From Rheinheimera soli (GTDB taxonomy: Bacteria > Pseudomonadota > Gammaproteobacteria > Enterobacterales > Alteromonadaceae), in contig NZ_JAJOYU010000005.1 of assembly GCF_021290985.1 (NCBI RefSeq), forward strand, positions 1 to 64,000: 64,000 nt of DNA, in the 5' to 3' direction. Numbering within the stretch: position 1 is the stretch's first letter; every line of letters starts with the position of its first letter. Made by a program: the position numbers and the translations under genes. Of this stretch, positions 37,655 through 46,208 are shown piece after piece. The notes below the pieces were generated by a model that was given only the letters and a program-made list of their open reading frames with translations, did no database searches and was not told the origin of the DNA.

Positions 37655-38974
37655 ATGGCTCAGTATTTCGATCAGATTAACAAAATTGCCTATGAAGGTG
37701 CCGACAGCACCAACCCTTTAGCTTTTAAACATTACAACGCCAGCGAAGTAGTGCTGGGTAAAACCATGGCAGAGCATTTGCGTATGGCCGCTTGCTACTG
37801 GCACAACTTCTGCTGGAATGGTCAGGATGTATTTGGTCAGGGTACTTTTGGTCGTCCATGGTTAGAAGCCGGTGACGCTATGGCGCAAGCCAAAGCAAAA
37901 GCCGACGTAGCATTTGAATTCTTCAGCAAGCTGAGCATTCCTTATTACTGCTTCCATGACATAGACGTGGCGCCTGAAGGCAACAGCATTAAAGAATACA
38001 TCAGCAATTTCGCCGCTATGGTAGATGTATTGGAACAAAAGCAAGCTGAAACTGGCGTGAAACTGTTGTGGGGCACTGCCAACTTATTCAGTAACCCACG
38101 TTACGCTGCAGGTGCTGCGACCAACCCGGATCCGGAAATCTTCAGCTACGGCGCTACGCAAGTGTTCCATGCAATGAACGCAACTCAGCGTTTAGGTGGT
38201 GAAAACTACGTATTGTGGGGCGGTCGTGAAGGCTACGAAACCCTGCTGAACACCGACCTGCGTCAGGAGCGTGAGCAACTGGGCCGCTTTATGCAAATGG
38301 TAGTTGAGCATAAGCATAAAATCGGTTTTAAAGGCACTTTACTGATCGAACCTAAGCCACAGGAACCAACCAAGCACCAGTACGATTACGACTCAGCAAC
38401 TGTCTATGGTTTCCTGAAGCAATTTGGTCTGGAAAAAGAATTCGCCGTCAACATCGAAGCCAACCACGCTACCTTGGCTGGTCATTCGTTCCATCATGAA
38501 GTGGCTACAGCTATCTCTCTTGGCATTTTTGGTAGCATCGACGCCAACCGTGGTGATGCACAAAACGGCTGGGATACAGACCAATTCCCGAACAGCGTAG
38601 AAGAGCTGAGCCTGGTGATGTACGAAATTCTGAAAGCTGGTGGTTTCACCTCTGGTGGCTTCAACTTTGACGCCAAATTACGCCGTCAGAGTATGGACCG
38701 CGCCGATCTGTTCCATGGTCATATTGGTGGTATGGATCACCTGGCTATGGCACTGAAACGTGCTGCAGTTCTGGTTGAAAAAGACTTCTTAGGTCAAGCC
38801 GTAGCTCAGCGTTATGCCGGCTGGAATGGCTCTTTAGGTAAAGCCATTCAAAGCAGCGAGCATTCACTGCAAACTTTGGCTGCTATGGTTGAACGTGAAC
38901 AGTTAAGCCCGAAAGCCGTCAGCGGCCGTCAGGAATTACTGGAAAACCAGGTAAATTTAGTGTTGTTCAGATAG
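37655..38974 (+). CDS. xylA: Xylose isomerase
   Basis: Interconverts D-xylose and D-xylulose. The protein has 439 residues and matches E. coli XylA in length and numbering: His101 and Asp104 in [11 protein letters not shown], and the metal-binding region [13 protein letters not shown] followed by [14 protein letters not shown]. The start is set by ACAGGAGAG before ATG at 37655; the frame upstream to 37607 is not family-like. Together with xylB it delivers xylulose 5-phosphate to the tkt/tal pair encoded nearby. Confidence 0.98.
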   Translation: MAQYFDQINKIAYEGADSTNPLAFKHYNASEVVLGKTMAEHLRMAACYWHNFCWNGQDVFGQGTFGRPWLEAGDAMAQAKAKADVAFEFFSKLSIPYYCFHDIDVAPEGNSIKEYISNFAAMVDVLEQKQAETGVKLLWGTANLFSNPRYAAGAATNPDPEIFSYGATQVFHAMNATQRLGGENYVLWGGREGYETLLNTDLRQEREQLGRFMQMVVEHKHKIGFKGTLLIEPKPQEPTKHQYDYDSATVYGFLKQFGLEKEFAVNIEANHATLAGHSFHHEVATAISLGIFGSIDANRGDAQNGWDTDQFPNSVEELSLVMYEILKAGGFTSGGFNFDAKLRRQSMDRADLFHGHIGGMDHLAMALKRAAVLVEKDFLGQAVAQRYAGWNGSLGKAIQSSEHSLQTLAAMVEREQLSPKAVSGRQELLENQVNLVLFR

Positions 38975-38995
38975 GCCTCCCGAACCCTGTCGTAG

Positions 38996-39043
38996 CCCGG
39001 CTTGCCGGGTATTTTATCCGGGCGCAGGAAAGCTACTGCGCCC
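38996..39043 (+). terminator. Double hairpin after xylA
   Basis: CCCGG-CTTG-CCGGG (38996-39009) is followed by TATTTTAT, and GGGCGCAG (39020-39027) with CTGCGCCC (39036-39043) is followed by TATTTTC. Either or both can end the xylBA transcript. Confidence 0.75.
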
Positions 39044-39186
39044 TATTTTCTTCCTGCTTTATCACTATTTGACTATTACAGCTCGCGCCTTGAAAGGATT
39101 TGGTGCCAATAGTTGGTTTTGATTTTTCTATCATCGACAAACGAAGATTGAGAAGCGGCAATGGGGGCACTGAACCTGCAATGCTT

Positions 39187-39876
39187 TTATATTTGATCAA
39201 GCTCAATTTTCATTTGTTTACGAATGTTGTCTCTTATTGTGACAATTTCTCGCCCTTGCTCCTGAGCATCTTTCTGCAACGGTAGAAGTATGCTTTGATC
39301 AGCCCAGAACTCTGGGCTCGCCATCATTTTTAACATCTCTTGAGCAGTATTGGTTGCTTCACCAACCTTGGCATTCAGCCTATCTAAAAGCTTGTCAAGC
39401 ACAGAGGAAGTGATCAGTCTTATGCTATTTGTTTCAGTGCTCAGCTTTAAATGCTCTTGATTAAGCTCATTAAAGAGAGTCATTATATTTTGGTTGAATT
39501 CGGCTATAGCTTCGTTTTGTGAGGGCTCATGAGCTACTAGGTAATTCTGCATAAATCTAGAGTAAATTGGACCAAAACGCTCCATGAATATCTCATTACT
39601 TTTAGCATGAAACTCATCCAGCAAGTTGAAGAACTTGGCAAACTGATCCTTTTTCTCTTGGTACTTGTGTTTTCTCAACTCGATATTCAGTATGTTGTTC
39701 TTTTTAAGCTCTTCGATTTCCTTCGTGTACTTAACTTGAACTTGCTGCTTTTGCTCTTCTAGATTTTCAATATCTTCCTTTAGCGCGCGATTTTTTCCCT
39801 TTTCTTTTCCGTATGAGACAAAGTAGCCTGCCGCCATTCCCCCAAGAAAGGACAACAATCCAATTATATATTCCAT
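39187..39876 (-). CDS. Hypothetical membrane-anchored coiled-coil protein
   Basis: I do not recognise this 229-residue protein. A single hydrophobic segment at about 3-22 (IIGLLSFLGGMAAGYFVSYG) is followed by a charged coiled coil at about 28-75 (ALKEDIENLEEQKQQVQVKY) and a mostly helical remainder. The topology suggests an inner-membrane anchor with a long cytoplasmic helical body. GAGGATTCT supplies the ribosome site. Its base composition is more AT-rich than the surrounding xylan genes, and it lies with the DUF4160/DUF2442 pair in a short stretch that interrupts the xylan locus, which suggests later insertion. Confidence 0.75.
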   Translation of the reverse strand: MEYIIGLLSFLGGMAAGYFVSYGKEKGKNRALKEDIENLEEQKQQVQVKYTKEIEELKKNNILNIELRKHKYQEKKDQFAKFFNLLDEFHAKSNEIFMERFGPIYSRFMQNYLVAHEPSQNEAIAEFNQNIMTLFNELNQEHLKLSTETNSIRLITSSVLDKLLDRLNAKVGEATNTAQEMLKMMASPEFWADQSILLPLQKDAQEQGREIVTIRDNIRKQMKIELDQI

Positions 39877-39924
39877 AGAATCCTCTATTCCTAGTGGGCA
39901 CTAACGCCTCACATAAGCGGGAAC

Positions 39925-39965
39925 GAAAAAAAATCTGGTGTCAGGTCTTGCCCTTTGCCCTGACA
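39925..39965 (-). terminator. Terminator of the DUF4160-DUF2442 pair
   Basis: TGTCAGG (39939-39945) and CCTGACA (39959-39965) form a stem with a 13-base loop; on the minus strand CCAGA and eight Ts follow. It lies 21 bases past the DUF2442 stop. Confidence 0.75.
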
Positions 39966-39985
39966 ATAGATTCTCCAGATAACGA

Positions 39986-40255
39986 TCAAAGCAGCTGCGC
40001 TGAAGGCCTCGACTGATTTTGTTTGTTTTGCAGCCCTTTAAGAAACTCTGGGGCTAGATCTGCACCGTTCGGCCACACCACAGTCTCAAGCTCTGGATCC
40101 ACTGATACTTTACGAAAAACGGTGACGTCCCTCAGCGCTTCAAATACTGGCCCATGCAGTTCGCCACCCAGATCGACCTCGCCAGAAGTGCCATCATCAA
40201 AGGCTACCCAAATTTTGTAATCAGCCACGTATTTTGCAGATTTTATATGCAACAT
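39986..40255 (-). CDS. DUF2442 domain-containing protein
   Basis: The protein has 89 residues. The pattern KSAKYVADYKIWVAFDDGTSGEVDL, PVFEALRD and VVWPNGADLAPEFL is that of DUF2442, small beta-rich proteins of unknown function. It begins three bases after the DUF4160 gene ends, so the two are translationally close. The pairing of DUF4160 with DUF2442 is common, and some have suspected a toxin-antitoxin-like relation; nothing here proves it. Confidence 0.9.
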   Translation of the reverse strand: MLHIKSAKYVADYKIWVAFDDGTSGEVDLGGELHGPVFEALRDVTVFRKVSVDPELETVVWPNGADLAPEFLKGLQNKQNQSRPSAQLL

Positions 40256-40258
40256 CCT

Positions 40259-40516
40259 TTACTCCAGTGGTGCTATGTAATTTAGGGGCTCACCTGCTTT
40301 GGCTCTGCGCCAATTTTCTTCCAGCTCGCTTTTGTGCATTCCTATCCACTCCTGCACAAAGGTCGCTGCTCTTTTGGGCAACTCCCCTTCCAGAATGGTT
40401 CCATCAAATGCAAATAGCGCTTCATAGCCAGAATATTTTGCATGAAAATGCGGTGGATTGTGATCATTAAAATACATGGCAATCAAAATGCCGTAAAAGC
40501 GGCTGATGACAGGCAT
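40259..40516 (-). CDS. DUF4160 domain-containing protein
   Basis: The protein has 85 residues. MPVISRFYGILIAMYFNDHNPPHFHAKY is the classic DUF4160 opening, so the start at 40516 is preferred to the upstream frame from 40561; AGGATG lies about ten bases before it. The His-rich HNPPHFHA segment is the most conserved part of the family. Function unknown. It is the first gene of a two-gene unit with the DUF2442 protein. Confidence 0.9.
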   Translation of the reverse strand: MPVISRFYGILIAMYFNDHNPPHFHAKYSGYEALFAFDGTILEGELPKRAATFVQEWIGMHKSELEENWRRAKAGEPLNYIAPLE

Positions 40517-40676
40517 TATCTGCATCCTATTGAAAAGCATAAACTCATCATATTGCATCAAAGTGACATGTCAAATTAGCGAGAAATTTCTATGGTGTGT
40601 AATTAGGCTTTGCTTGGTTACATCCTCTTATCGTTGCAGCGAACGCCAGATCGTGTAAAGGTATAGAAGATAAGCC

Positions 40677-40699
40677 GGCTGGGACAAGCCCAGCCTTTT
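40677..40699. terminator. Hairpin downstream of the GH10 gene
   Basis: GGCTGGG (40677-40683) and CCCAGCC (40689-40695) form a 7-base stem, followed by TTTT on the plus strand. The minus-strand sequence has no clear U-run, so it may work only as a stabilising 3' hairpin of the GH10 transcript. The GGGCTTGTCCC core resembles the REP-like units. Confidence 0.55.
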
Positions 40700-40714
40700 G
40701 AAAATTATGCTTAG

Positions 40715-41845
40715 TTATTTACCAGCCTTTTCCGCCAGTTTGATCAACTGCGGCACCACTTCTTTTGGCTGGTTTTTCCGGTCAAATAGTAAGGGGTAGT
40801 CTGTTCTGCCTTTCATGGGCCAGTCGTTGCGCCAGGTTTGGCTGTCGTTGACACCCCATAAGGTGACCCGTTGGACGACGTTGCTGTGGCGTAAAAACAG
40901 TTCAAATAATTGCAGGTATTTGTTTGATAGCTGGTCGCTGACGGCTTTTGGTAAGCCAGCGGCGTAAGGGTTAAATTCTTGCTTTAACTTCATATTCAAT
41001 GAGATGTCAGCGCCGATGTTTTCTGGATCAGGAAATGGCAGCACTGAGATATCCAGTTCGGTAATCATCACAGGTAACCCTGTTTTGCCAAAAGCCACTA
41101 TCGAGTCTTCCACTTGCTGCAGCTCTGGGTAATCCAGGCTGTAATGGCCTTGCTCACCAATGCCGTGTATAGGCACATTTTTCGCTTTTAAAGCGGCAAC
41201 CAGTTTTAATACGCCGTCACGTTTTTCAGGTTTAAATAAATTGAAGTCGTTGTAATAAAGTTCAGCTTTAGGGTCGGCCTTGTGGGCAATTTCAAACACT
41301 GTGGCTATATAGTCTTCGCCTAAGGCTTTATACCAGTTGGATTGGCGCAAAGTGCCGTCTTCGTTTAAAGCTTCGTTCACCGCATCCCAGCCCTGAATAC
41401 GGCCTTTGTAGCGGCCCATTACGGCGTTGATATGGTTTTTCAGTCGGGATAACACCAGCTCTTTTGAAGCGGGTTGGCCTTTGGCGTCCTGAAATACCCA
41501 GGCTGGCGTTTGTTCATGCCATAACAATACATGGCCTATCACTTTGATATTATTGGCTTCGGCGAATTCAATCATGGCGTCGGCGGCGGCAAAGTTGAAC
41601 TGGCCTTCAACAGGTTCAATGGCTTCCCATTTCATGATGTTTTCGGCCGTTAAAACATTGAACTGCTGTTTCACCAGATCCAGAGTACCAGGCTCCTGAC
41701 CCCGTATTTGGCGTTCACTTAATGCAGTTCCTACACTGAAATAAGGGCTGTAGGCTTGCTTTAGAGAGGTGCTTTGGTTTTCTGCCAGCACACTGCCCGC
41801 AAGAAGGGTGCTGAACAACATAAAACAAAGTGAGGTAGATCGCAT
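40715..41845 (-). CDS. GH10 endo-1,4-beta-xylanase, secreted
   Basis: Cuts the xylan backbone internally. The protein has 376 residues: a signal peptide (about 1-21, ending SVLA) and a single GH10 barrel with no binding module. The acid/base is Glu158 in WDAVNEAL and the nucleophile Glu263 in ITELDIS; WHEQTPAW and the substrate-binding HVLLWH are conserved. GGAG precedes the ATG. It follows the aldose epimerase by 46 bases on the same strand, probably in one operon with the XylE-like symporter. Confidence 0.96.
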   Translation of the reverse strand: MRSTSLCFMLFSTLLAGSVLAENQSTSLKQAYSPYFSVGTALSERQIRGQEPGTLDLVKQQFNVLTAENIMKWEAIEPVEGQFNFAAADAMIEFAEANNIKVIGHVLLWHEQTPAWVFQDAKGQPASKELVLSRLKNHINAVMGRYKGRIQGWDAVNEALNEDGTLRQSNWYKALGEDYIATVFEIAHKADPKAELYYNDFNLFKPEKRDGVLKLVAALKAKNVPIHGIGEQGHYSLDYPELQQVEDSIVAFGKTGLPVMITELDISVLPFPDPENIGADISLNMKLKQEFNPYAAGLPKAVSDQLSNKYLQLFELFLRHSNVVQRVTLWGVNDSQTWRNDWPMKGRTDYPLLFDRKNQPKEVVPQLIKLAEKAGK

Positions 41846-41891
41846 TTGATGACTCCGATAAGTAAATTAAAAATCAATACAACTGCAGCTG

Positions 41892-42824
41892 TTAACCTGC
41901 TTTTTCTAACTGATAGCGGATCCGTGCCTTAAAAGGTTGGCCGGGGCTGGTAAAGTGAAATGGAAAACCTTTTTGGTTCGGTGAATCCGGGAAAAACTGG
42001 GGTTCGAGGCAAATGCCTTGTCGTGATTTGAATGGCCCGCTTAAGTGATCCCCTGTATACACCTGCAAGCCCGGATAGTCAGAACTTACTTTCAAGCGCA
42101 ACAAACCGTCTGGACTGATTAATTCAGCCGCGGGCTGATGCAAATTACCGTTGACCACAAAATTATGATCCAATCGAATGCTATTCAGTGTTTTGGCGCA
42201 GCTGAAATCCATAGCACTGCCCTGCACTTTGGGTAGCTGGCCGGTAGGAATGCTTTGCGCGTCCACTACAGCGTAATGAGCTGCATGCAGGCAAAGTTGA
42301 TGTTGGTTTATGCTTGCCTTGTCTGCGGACAAATTAAAGTATGGATGCAGAGTGGGACCGACCAGAGTAGTGACATCACTGCTGGCTTCCAACAAAACAT
42401 CTAAAATGCTTTGGTCTGATAATTGATAAGTGATGCGAAAAGACACAGGGCCCGGGTAGCCCCCTTGACCATCCGCCATTTCGCAGCCAAGAACCAGTTT
42501 GGAAGTTTGTTGCTCTACTACATGCCAGTTCATTTGATGCAAACCTGAGGAGCCACCGTGCAACTGATTTTGACCTTCGTTTTGCTCCAACTGGTAAAGC
42601 CGCTGACCTATCATCAAGCGGCCTTTACTGATTCTATTGGCATAGGGCCCAACCAAAGCGCCCAGATAAAAACAGTCCTGGCCATAATCCTCGGGTTGTG
42701 GATAACACAGCAATAGTTCGCGGTTGCTATTGCCCAACGCAGTAGACCAGTGTTGCATAGCTGCGCCACGTTCCAGAATACTTAGCTGGTCGCCAGCTTT
42801 ATTGGTCAGATGAAAGACATTCAT
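41892..42824 (-). CDS. Aldose 1-epimerase (mutarotase)
   Basis: Interconverts the alpha and beta anomers of free aldoses, which would speed entry of released xylose into isomerisation. The protein has 310 residues, no signal peptide. Conserved patterns include GPYANRISKG, NQLHGG, HPYFNLS and the C-terminal QVYTGDH ... GICLEPQFFPDSPNQ, where the Glu is the usual base. It lies between the GH10 gene and the XylE-like gene on the same strand. Confidence 0.9.
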   Translation of the reverse strand: MNVFHLTNKAGDQLSILERGAAMQHWSTALGNSNRELLLCYPQPEDYGQDCFYLGALVGPYANRISKGRLMIGQRLYQLEQNEGQNQLHGGSSGLHQMNWHVVEQQTSKLVLGCEMADGQGGYPGPVSFRITYQLSDQSILDVLLEASSDVTTLVGPTLHPYFNLSADKASINQHQLCLHAAHYAVVDAQSIPTGQLPKVQGSAMDFSCAKTLNSIRLDHNFVVNGNLHQPAAELISPDGLLRLKVSSDYPGLQVYTGDHLSGPFKSRQGICLEPQFFPDSPNQKGFPFHFTSPGQPFKARIRYQLEKAG

Positions 42825-42851
42825 AAACTCGCTCTCTTTTCTAATACCACA

Positions 42852-42877
42852 GTAGGGGCGGGGTTTATCCCCGTCTG
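42852..42877. repeat. REP-like GTAG hairpin upstream of the epimerase gene
   Basis: GTAGGGGCGGGGTTTATCCC begins at 42852 and CGTCTG follows, matching unit 3 of the xylB-xylA cluster with a changed second stem. It lies about 30 bases before the epimerase start codon. Confidence 0.75.
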
Positions 42878-42907
42878 TTTTACGTTCAAATCGAATGCCG
42901 GAAATTC

Positions 42908-43022
42908 AACCCAAAGTAATTGGAGTTGCAACTAGGCGACAAGCGAGCGAGACCCCAGGAGCATAGTTGTCCTATGTGACTGGGGCGAGTAGCGTAGTCA
43001 ACAACGTTGCGGCTTCAAGTAC
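42908..43022 (-). repeat. MITE-like repeat, long copy
   Basis: This 115-base copy reads, on the minus strand, CGTACTTGAAGCC at one end and CCAATTACTTTGGGT at the other, which matches the short copy at 35693-35757. Its centre forms a hairpin: CCCCAG ... CATAG / CTATG ... CTGGGG at 42953-42985. It has no coding capacity. It lies between the XylE-like gene and the epimerase gene, so it may affect their shared transcript. Confidence 0.8.
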
Positions 43023-43031
43023 GCGGGGTTT

Positions 43032-44447
43032 TTAACCCTGCATATCTTCCAATTCAGTACCCTTGGTCTCATGCACCATCCTGATCACAAAGATGATTGA
43101 GAGCGCGGCGCCTAGTGTGTAAAGACCATAAGTTCCGGCCAAACCAATGCCTGCCAGCAGTAAAGGGAAGGTCATGGTGATCAGGAAGTTACAGCTCCAC
43201 TGTGCTAAGCCACTGACAGCAAGGCCTAAACCACGAATTTGATTCGGGAACATTTCGCCCAGCATCACCCACATCACAGGGCCCCAGGACATATTAAAGA
43301 AGAACACATAAGCGTTAGCACTGATCAGAGCTACTGTGCCCCAGTCGCCAAGCAGCAGATTGCCGTTTTCGTCCTGGCCCGCATTGGCAAAACAAATCAC
43401 CATCAGGCCAAGCGTCAAAGCCATGCCCACTGAACCCCATTTCAGCAAAGGTTTACGGCCTACTTTGTCGATAATCAGCAGCGTAATAACACAAGCAGCA
43501 ATACTTAAACCGCCGCTAATGACGTTGATCAGTAAGGCGTCAGATTCAGAAAATCCGACGGCTTGCCACAATACGGCACCGTAATAAAACACTACGTTGA
43601 TGCCCACCAGTTGCTGAAAGCTGGCAAGGCCAATACCTACCCAAACAATTTTGCGTACTTTACCTGTTTGGTTACTTACTAAATCAGCCAATCGGGGTTG
43701 GTGGTCAGCTGTTAAGGATTGCTGAATTTCAGCGAGTTTACGGGTGGCGGCATCGCTGCCATACAAGCGGGTCAGTACTGCCGCCGCTGCTTCGTTGCTA
43801 CCTTTTAGCACCAGAAAACGTGGGCTTTCAGGAATAAAAAACAGCATGACTAAAAAGAGCACTGCAGGGACAAGTTCTATCCAGAACATCCAGCGCCAGG
43901 CGGCGAAGTCCAGCCATAAGGCAGAAGTAGAAGCGCCTGCTACTTCGGCCAGCAGGTAATTGCTGACAAAAGCCATAAAAAGACCAAAGATAATAGCGAT
44001 TTGCTGCAAAGTAGTGAGCATGCCTCTGTAGCGGGCTGGTGCTACCTCACAAATATAAGCCGGGGTAATGACCGACGCTGCGCCTACGGCCAATCCACCT
44101 AAAATACGGTAAATCACAAACTCGAACGATCCTTCGGCAATACCAGAACCCCAGGCACTGACAATAAAAAACACAGCTGCAAGCAACAATATAGTTTTAC
44201 GGCCGCTGATATCGGCCAGGCGACCAGCAAAAAATGCACCTACAGCACAGCCCAGCAGCATACTGGCCACATTAAAGCCTGTGCCCACACTCTCTGAGTT
44301 AAAGGCCTGCTGCAGACCATCGACTGTGCCGTTGATCACGCCGCTGTCAAAACCAAATAAAAAGCCGCCTATAGTGGCGACTAAGCTGATAAACAAAATA
44401 AAGACCTTGTTGTCTTCTGAAACGGATGGCTCGTTGCTGTGCTGCAA
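43032..44447 (-). CDS. XylE-like sugar-porter-family D-xylose:H+ symporter
   Basis: The protein has 471 residues and twelve expected membrane helices of the MFS sugar-porter family. Signatures are GFLFGFDSGVINGT, GRLADISGRK, PESPRFLV, QQLVGINVVFYYG and DKVGRKPLLKWG. Gene position fits D-xylose uptake. The likely start is TTG at 44447 (QHSNEPSVSED follows), because AGGAG lies eight bases before it; longer frames begin at ATG 44474 or further upstream without such support. It is divergent from the GPH symporter operon. Confidence 0.9.
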   Translation of the reverse strand: MQHSNEPSVSEDNKVFILFISLVATIGGFLFGFDSGVINGTVDGLQQAFNSESVGTGFNVASMLLGCAVGAFFAGRLADISGRKTILLLAAVFFIVSAWGSGIAEGSFEFVIYRILGGLAVGAASVITPAYICEVAPARYRGMLTTLQQIAIIFGLFMAFVSNYLLAEVAGASTSALWLDFAAWRWMFWIELVPAVLFLVMLFFIPESPRFLVLKGSNEAAAAVLTRLYGSDAATRKLAEIQQSLTADHQPRLADLVSNQTGKVRKIVWVGIGLASFQQLVGINVVFYYGAVLWQAVGFSESDALLINVISGGLSIAACVITLLIIDKVGRKPLLKWGSVGMALTLGLMVICFANAGQDENGNLLLGDWGTVALISANAYVFFFNMSWGPVMWVMLGEMFPNQIRGLGLAVSGLAQWSCNFLITMTFPLLLAGIGLAGTYGLYTLGAALSIIFVIRMVHETKGTELEDMQG

Positions 44448-44530
44448 AATAATAACTCCTGTCGGTGAGCGCATAGACTTAGCGCATAGCCTGAGCATAA
44501 GTTCTGTTTGACTGAAATACAGCCAGCTTG

Positions 44531-44546
44531 TTAAAAATCATAATTC
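44531..44546. promoter_or_regulatory. Candidate XylR site in the divergent transporter region
   Basis: On the minus strand AATTATGATTTTTAA (44545-44531) resembles the xylR-xylB palindrome (AATTATGAATTTT). The ten bases TTAAAAATCA also occur just upstream of the GH10 gene (41867-41876). The match is limited to one half-site. Confidence 0.35.
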
Positions 44547-44715
44547 TTTCAGTACATTCCGTTAGTCCGCTTTGGCAACTGTCGATGTATGTTAAGGTCA
44601 GAAAAAACAGCAACACTGGCTTGCCCGCAGCTCTTGCAGCAGCAGTGGCAACAGAACAACTATAAAAAGAACAGCCTGCTTTAAGCGGGCATGAAACTGC
44701 AACAGGCGAATTGAT

Positions 44716-46203
44716 ATGCAAACAGAAGTACAAAAATTATCGGTGACCGAAAAAATCGGTTATAGCCTCGGGGATTTGGCGGCCAACCTTATTTTTCAAA
44801 CCCTGATGACCTTCCTGGCTTTTTTCTACACAGATGTTTACCAAATACCAGCCGGGGCAGCCGCTACTATCATTTTTATTGGTGGTTTAATTGGTGCTTG
44901 TTTTAACCCCATTATGGGCATTATCGCCGACCGCACTCAAACCCGCTGGGGCAAGTTCAGACCCTGGATCCTCTGGACCTCCATCCCTTTTGGCGTGATA
45001 GCGCTGTTAGCTTTCAGTACGCCGGATTTCAGTCCAGAAGGAAAAATTGCTTACGCTTTTATTACTTATGTAGTGCTGGTGCTGGTGTATTCAGCCAATA
45101 ACCTGCCGTATTCAGCCTTAAGTGGTGTCTTGACCGGCAATATGGCCGACCGGAACAGTTTGTCGGCTTACCGTTTTGTTGCTGTGATGGTGGCGCAATT
45201 TATTATTCAGGCCCTGCTGTTACCGCTGGTGCTGATTCTGGGCGATGGCGATAAAGCAGTAGGTTTTGAAAACACCATGACGCTGTTTGCCTGTGTGGGT
45301 ATTGTGTTTTTCTTGATTACTTTTATCACCACCAAAGAGCGGGTTTTAACCTGTAGCGCGCAAAGCTCAACTATTGGTCAGGACATTGGCGACCTGCTGA
45401 AGAACCGGCCCTGGGTCATTATGCTGGTGTTGACCGTGCTGGTGTTTATTACCCTGGCACTGAAAGGCGGCATGTATATTTTTTACTTCGAGAATTATCT
45501 AAGCGAACAGCATGTCGCTGTATTTCTGGAAGATATTGGTTTTAACGCTTTTATTGCCGGTTTAAACGCTATGCTGACCGGTATGGGGCTGACTGAATTC
45601 CTCTGGCCTAAAGATGCGGCGACTTCAGGTTTTAGTTTATTTAATGCCGGTGGCATTATCTGCATGATTTTAGGCATAGGTTTTTCTAAACCTTTGGCTG
45701 ATCGTTTTGGCAAAAGAGATGTGTTTGCTGTAGCTCTTTTTATCTCTACTTTATTTGTGATGGCGTTTTATCTGTTCCCGTCTGATGCCATAGGTCTGGT
45801 GTTTTCCTCACAACTTTTACATGGCTTTTTCTACGGCATCACCATTCCACTGCTGTGGGCCATGATTGCTGATGTGGCGGATTATTCCGAATGGAAAAAC
45901 CATCGTCGCGCTACCGCTATTATTTTCTCTGCGATGATTTTTGGCCTGAAACTGGGTCTGAGCATAGGTGGTGCTTTGGTGGCTGGTATTCTGGCTCACT
46001 TTGGTTACGACGCTCAGTTGGCCGCTCAGGCACCTGACACTATTAACGGCATTAAATTATCGGTCAGCCTGTTTGCCTCAATACCTTTCCTGTTGGGTGT
46101 GGCCTGCGTTTGCCTTTATGAAATTAACAAACACAAAGAAAACCAGATTGAGCAGGAGCTGAATGAACGTCGCGCTGCTGCTGGTTTAGCACAAGCGGAG
46201 TAA
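44716..46203 (+). CDS. GPH-family sugar:cation symporter (xyloside importer)
   Basis: The protein has 495 residues and twelve expected membrane helices. GYSLGDLAANLIFQTLMTFLAFFYTD and GIIADRTQTRWGKFRPWILW are typical of glycoside-pentoside-hexuronide cation symporters such as XynP-like carriers. It is followed after five bases by a GH43 enzyme that lacks a signal peptide, so it likely imports short xylo-oligosaccharides for cleavage inside the cell. It is the first gene of a five-gene operon. Confidence 0.92.
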   Translation: MQTEVQKLSVTEKIGYSLGDLAANLIFQTLMTFLAFFYTDVYQIPAGAAATIIFIGGLIGACFNPIMGIIADRTQTRWGKFRPWILWTSIPFGVIALLAFSTPDFSPEGKIAYAFITYVVLVLVYSANNLPYSALSGVLTGNMADRNSLSAYRFVAVMVAQFIIQALLLPLVLILGDGDKAVGFENTMTLFACVGIVFFLITFITTKERVLTCSAQSSTIGQDIGDLLKNRPWVIMLVLTVLVFITLALKGGMYIFYFENYLSEQHVAVFLEDIGFNAFIAGLNAMLTGMGLTEFLWPKDAATSGFSLFNAGGIICMILGIGFSKPLADRFGKRDVFAVALFISTLFVMAFYLFPSDAIGLVFSSQLLHGFFYGITIPLLWAMIADVADYSEWKNHRRATAIIFSAMIFGLKLGLSIGGALVAGILAHFGYDAQLAAQAPDTINGIKLSVSLFASIPFLLGVACVCLYEINKHKENQIEQELNERRAAAGLAQAE

Positions 46204-46208
46204 GTGGT

